Origin: Trichomonas vaginalis G3
Lineage: Eukaryota; Parabasalia; Trichomonadida; Trichomonadidae
Direction: 5' to 3'
DNA: 64,000 bases
Assembly: GCF_026262505.1 (NCBI RefSeq)
Contig: NC_067208.1
Coordinates: forward strand, 9,557,962 to 9,621,961
Both the position numbers and the translations under genes were made by a program. The number at the start of each line of letters is the position of its first letter. The first letter of the stretch is position 1. Below are positions 60,426 through 64,000 of this stretch, in pieces. The notes under the pieces were generated by a model, which did not search any database, was not told the origin of the DNA, and worked only from the letters and a program-made list of their open reading frames with translations.

Positions 60426-61055
60426 AGAACGACATACTCAAATTATCCATTAATAGATGAGAAATTATATAATGATCTTGATGGATATCGCATCAAAGAA
60501 TTTGAAAACGTTTCTTGGCTACAAATCTTTCATCATGACGTTTTCAGATCAGTCGACGACTGCTTCAATGAAGGAGATGTACATTATATTAGATCAAGGC
60601 ACAAATATAGTTTATTAAATTTAATAAATGAAGATTTTTTGATTAATAACGTTTATGAATTCCTTCTTGAATTTCCACAGATGCCAGCATTTATTAGATT
60701 CAATCAAACTACTAATCCAAATAGTGATGGTAGAGGAATTGTGTTTAAGCATATTTCTGGTACCAAGTTTAATTATTTCAATGCACTTGCCTTTTCCCAA
60801 GATACAGCAGCATACATTGATGGAACTATTGGATCAGGCACCAGTAGTTGTTGGTTCTCAATTGGTCTGTATGAAATTTTTGAATATCAATATATCCCTG
60901 GTCCTTTTGATGTTAGGGTCAAATGGGTTGATCTTTGGATTAGAACTAATAACCAAAAATATTTGAGAAAGAATTGTCAAATACAAACTAATCTATTTTG
61001 CCAATATTTCATTTTAAATCAAATATTTACATCATTTCTTATTTTTCTTGAATAA
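60426..61055 (+). pseudogene. VFHxN-family member with complete body but no ATG
   Basis: The open frame starts after TGA (60423). It contains YNDLDGYRIKEFENVSWLQI, FHHDVFRSVDDCF, NVYEFLLEFPQMPAFIRFNQ, AAYIDGTIGSGTSSCWFSIG and DLWIRTNNQKYL, and ends in a hydrophobic tail (FILNQIFTSFLIFLE). All landmarks of the superfamily are present and the frame has no stop over 209 codons. Only a start codon is lacking. It could use a downstream Met or be a recent pseudogene. Confidence 0.5.
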
Positions 61056-61265
61056 AAATTATCTTTTATTATACATATATGTTCGTATTCATTTTGAACT
61101 TTTTTTATACTCAACAATTATTTTTCACTGAAAAAAATTAAATATAGGTAACATATGGCCCATCATTTTTATTGTGATTATTGAAGTTGTAAATGATTGA
61201 CCCAACAAACAGATAGCCCATTTTGAAATCAAGAGCATGCTGAAAAAGGAAAATAATTTATTAAG

Positions 61266-62069
61266 TTATGTCAAATCGATGCATACAAAAAATAGAGAAA
61301 AATGAAATTGAAAATAAATGACAGAATATGTTTGACAATCCAAAAATCTTTTATTGTAGGAGAGTGAATCTGGGATCAAATTAAATTTTATAACATTATC
61401 GATTAAATTATTAAATGTAACTCTTTCTGTTTCTTCGTAAGAATCAATGTAACAGCCATCGAACGTTATTGAATTTGATTGATTTGAACATGCTACAAAA
61501 ACTCCTGAATTCAAAATATTATCTTTCATAACGCATGAAATCAATAAAGCTGTTGAATTAGCATCTAAATAAACTAAACATTGGTTACTTTTTGTAATTG
61601 TGTTTTGAACAGTATTTGTGTATTTAATCAAATGAAACAAAGTCTGGAAATTGTTTATGATTCCTTCCGCTTCGTTTTTTATAATATTTAAATACATTGA
61701 TATTGAAGAGTTAACTGTGTTCAAATGCATGTGATGGCCACACTGTCGTAAACATTTGTTGTAAGAGAAGTTATTGTATTTATTTACTAATCTACCGTCG
61801 TATAAAACTGAAGAATAATAACTGTTTGAATTTCCACATGAAATAATTTCTGTATAATAAACTTCATTTCTTTCAACTGTAGTCTGGTAAAAAAACTGTC
61901 CATGATGGCTTTCTGTTTCACAAAATGTTCCTGTACATTTTGATATTACTGAATTTAGAGATTTCGATAAAATGGCGGCACCATGATCCGAATTAGTACA
62001 ATGCGAAAAAATAGACTCTTCAATTAATGTATTTGTGAGCTGTCGAGTATTTGTAATTGCCCTCTCCAT
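61266..62069 (-). CDS. Beta-helix (PMP-like) protein
   Basis: 267 residues from a true ATG (MERAITNTRQLTNTLIEESI). Short repeated strands with regularly placed Asn, Ser and Cys (FSHCTNSDHGAAILSKSLN, NNFSYNKCLRQCGHHMHLN, LISCVMKDNILNSGVFVACS, ITFDGCYIDS) fit a right-handed beta-helix. The C-terminal QTYSVIYFQFHFSLFFVCID is hydrophobic. The GGA-type turns are rarer than in the 6474 protein. No signal peptide was seen, so the 5' end may be missing. Likely a surface protein by family resemblance. Confidence 0.5.
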   Translation of the reverse strand: MERAITNTRQLTNTLIEESIFSHCTNSDHGAAILSKSLNSVISKCTGTFCETESHHGQFFYQTTVERNEVYYTEIISCGNSNSYYSSVLYDGRLVNKYNNFSYNKCLRQCGHHMHLNTVNSSISMYLNIIKNEAEGIINNFQTLFHLIKYTNTVQNTITKSNQCLVYLDANSTALLISCVMKDNILNSGVFVACSNQSNSITFDGCYIDSYEETERVTFNNLIDNVIKFNLIPDSLSYNKRFLDCQTYSVIYFQFHFSLFFVCIDLT

Positions 62070-62590
62070 GCATGAATAAAATTGGAAGACAGAAACGTAA
62101 AAATCTGTATTCGAATGATGAGAAAAATTGGATTTATAGGTAAGAGCATGTACCTTTGGTTTATATTGAGTTGAAAAATATTCATACCAGGACTGTTTAA
62201 TAATAAATATGTAATATCACCCTTATACTGTTTACAAAAAAAATTGACCGAATTAACCTTATTAATAATAAAAATTGTAGAAAAATTTCTTAATTACTTT
62301 TGAATGTTTCATGCATTTCATACTCTATAATGAGAGCTGTAATATTGGAATGAACCTGCTCCAAATCGTCAAATAAAGGTAATTAATGATCCTAAAACCT
62401 TTATTACTATGAGAAAAGTCAAACAGTTTATTATAAGATGACAAAGTTTAGATCCAGTTCCACCTCTTATAATGTGAAAAAGTTAAAATTCTTCATTTTG
62501 TTGTCCAACTGTAAAACTTCTCTTAGCCAAATTTTTACCAGTACTTGATCAGATGGAAATTATATAATATGAACAAATAATTGATACATA
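62070..62590. other. AT-rich intergenic stretch
   Basis: No gene, RNA or clear repeat was seen. Confidence 0.5.
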
Positions 62591-63040
62591 TTTTCTAGAA
62601 AAATATCAATTATTTTTGGACGAGGTGGTTACGGTGCTCGAAACTCTCATTTCGGTCATGGAGGAGGATGTGGATACTTCGGAGGAGGTGCAGGAACAGA
62701 TGGTGATAATATTGTTGCAAGCACAGCAGGGGGATCATCATATGTGTCTGGATACCAAGGATTCCATGCAATAGGTGAAATTTCTTCATCAGAAAATGAC
62801 TATAAAATGTTAGAAACAGCAGATCATTATAGTGGTCTAAAATTCAATAATGTTATTGTTCGTGGTGGAAATGAGACATTTTTGTCACCAACAGGAATTC
62901 CAGAAACAGGACACACAGGGAATGGGTGCATTGTCATCAAGACACTTTTTATTTTTAATAACTCATGCATTATTAATCCTATGAATCATCTTTATTTTTC
63001 TCTCCTTTTTCTCACAGAAATCCTTATTCCATCGGAATAA
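62591..63040 (+). pseudogene. ALK/LTK-type glycine-rich domain fragment (C-terminal half)
   Basis: The open frame without ATG begins IFGRGGYGARNSHFGHGGGC, then GGGAGTDGDNIVASTAGGSS and GTGIPETGHTGNGCIVIKT-like sequence, the C-terminal half of the domain family. A hydrophobic end (LYFSLLFLTEILI) follows. The first half, including the conserved GxQxW strand, is missing. A short frame from ATG 62744 exists but lacks most of the domain. Confidence 0.55.
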
Positions 63041-63091
63041 AGAATTTATAATTTTTTTTGTCACATTTTTTAGCGATTCTTATCAATATGA

Positions 63092-63727
63092 TTAAATATA
63101 AATAGATATCATGGATATGAAATATCATCATTTGATAACAAACTATGGGTCAAGATACTTCATCATGATATTGGTAACGATACTCTTTTTAATCGAAACA
63201 AACAAGTTGCATTACAACAACTCAAGTTTACGAAATCAGAACATATTTTCAGTGTTATGGGATATGTTGATGAAACATTCAAAATCAATTCGAAATATAA
63301 CTTTTTGCTTCGATATGAGACAAATTATCCAAATGATTATTTTTATTTCAACCAAAGCAATTATCCACTATATGCGGCAACCCCTCAAGGTGTTAGTTAT
63401 AAACCAATAAATCCAGGATGCAAACAAGAAACATCATTTGATGGATTATCAATTTCTACTCAAGAAGATACATATCTAGATGGGAATACTAATGGGAACT
63501 ATCATTTTTCAATTGGAGCAAACAAATTTTGGAAAAGCAAGCAAATTCCAGGTCCATTCTGTGGATTTGACATCGGTGTATATTCTGCTGATCTTTGGCT
63601 TCAATTTCTATATTATTGGGTCCTTAACAAGTTACCTTATGATTTTAGCTCAAATGAAATAAATCCATATTTTAAAGCATATCAATTCAATATTTGTTTT
63701 CTATTTTTATGCAATATTTATGAATAA
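63092..63727 (+). pseudogene. VFHxN-family member, full body, no ATG in frame
   Basis: The frame from 63092 (after TGA) reads RYHGYEISSFDNKLWVKILH HD-type sequence, then SEHIFSVMGYVDETFKINSK, YETNYPNDYFYFNQSNYPLY, FDGLSISTQEDTYLDGN, NYHFSIGANKFWKSKQIPGP and DLWLQFLYYWVLNKLPYDF. The C-terminal FNICFLFLCNIYE is hydrophobic. An ATG 21 bases earlier (63088) is in another frame, so a single-base indel may have destroyed the start. Related to the fragment at 57115. Confidence 0.5.
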
Positions 63728-64000
63728 AAATTCTACTTTTTGTTTTATCGATATTATAAAGAAAAAAGTATATGTCTCGATTATTTTTGCTTTTAATGCT
63801 AAACAGTATTTTAAGGGAGCTTATGCCTATGAAGCGGCTTTCAAATCAGATGTTTCAGTTAATTTTCAATGATAAACTGCGAGAGAAAACCTGGGTAACT
63901 CTCAATTTTTCCGATAGCAAAAGTTAATTATGGATTCCAGCAAGAAACTCACTTATTAAGCAATATGAACTCCTATGAAAATAGGTTGTTACATTAAATG
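63728..64000. other. AT-rich sequence to the window end
   Basis: Nothing could be supported here. Confidence 0.4.

Overview
The window is from a strongly AT-rich eukaryotic genome, most likely a trichomonad (Parabasalia: Trichomonas, Tritrichomonas or a relative). Four things point there. The host genes are intron-free. Two of them (beta-tubulin and the gene at 55659) have a TCATA initiator-like motif just upstream of the ATG, which fits the trichomonad Inr consensus TCA(C/T)(T/A). The flanks carry families known to be expanded in trichomonads: beta-helix PMP-like surface proteins, ALK/LTK-type glycine-rich domains, ankyrin proteins and F5/8 type C domains. The centre is filled by Maverick/Polinton elements. 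The genus cannot be fixed from the sequence alone.

Host flank 1-13588 holds few intact genes: an F5/8-type-C protein (2085-2747) and two members of a family of about 200-220 residues with a VFHxN motif (3349-4008, 9097-9711). Around them lie many truncated, inverted and fused fragments of the same families, a 385-bp MITE with 9-bp target duplications (2909-3293), and a foldback element made of ten consecutive long hairpins (4587-6149).

The centre, 13689-51666, is two nearly identical Maverick/Polinton elements in the same orientation, separated by 574 bp. Element 1 (13689-32166) loses its left end in a 100-N gap. Element 2 (32741-51666) is complete, with inverted termini of about 690 bp and an AATTT 5-bp target duplication. 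Together they encode a packaging ATPase (element 2 only; that region of element 1 lies in the gap), a jelly-roll-like minor capsid candidate, a collagen-like fibre with a phage tail-collar tip, a retroviral-type integrase, a KilA-N protein, a repeat protein directly upstream of a protein-primed family B DNA polymerase, a second minor capsid candidate, a double-jelly-roll major capsid candidate, a membrane protein, and a small gene inside the terminal repeat. This is the gene set of a virus-like transposon that can make particles. Many genes are broken by single-base indels, mostly in homopolymers, and the two copies are often broken at different sites. Much of this is therefore probably consensus error in a repeat rather than true decay. 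Element 2 also has a real deletion of about 2.6 kb that fuses the integrase to the KilA-N gene at a 10-bp repeat.

Host flank 51667-64000 holds an ankyrin-repeat gene directly beside element 2, an ORF-less 2.6-kb region bounded by TTAAGGGTGCAC termini, a tRNA-Leu-like gene, another intact VFHxN-family gene (55659-56321), two glycine-rich-domain pseudogenes (one with a Trp codon changed to stop), an intact beta-tubulin gene (58896-60218, minus), a beta-helix protein, and further family members lacking an ATG.
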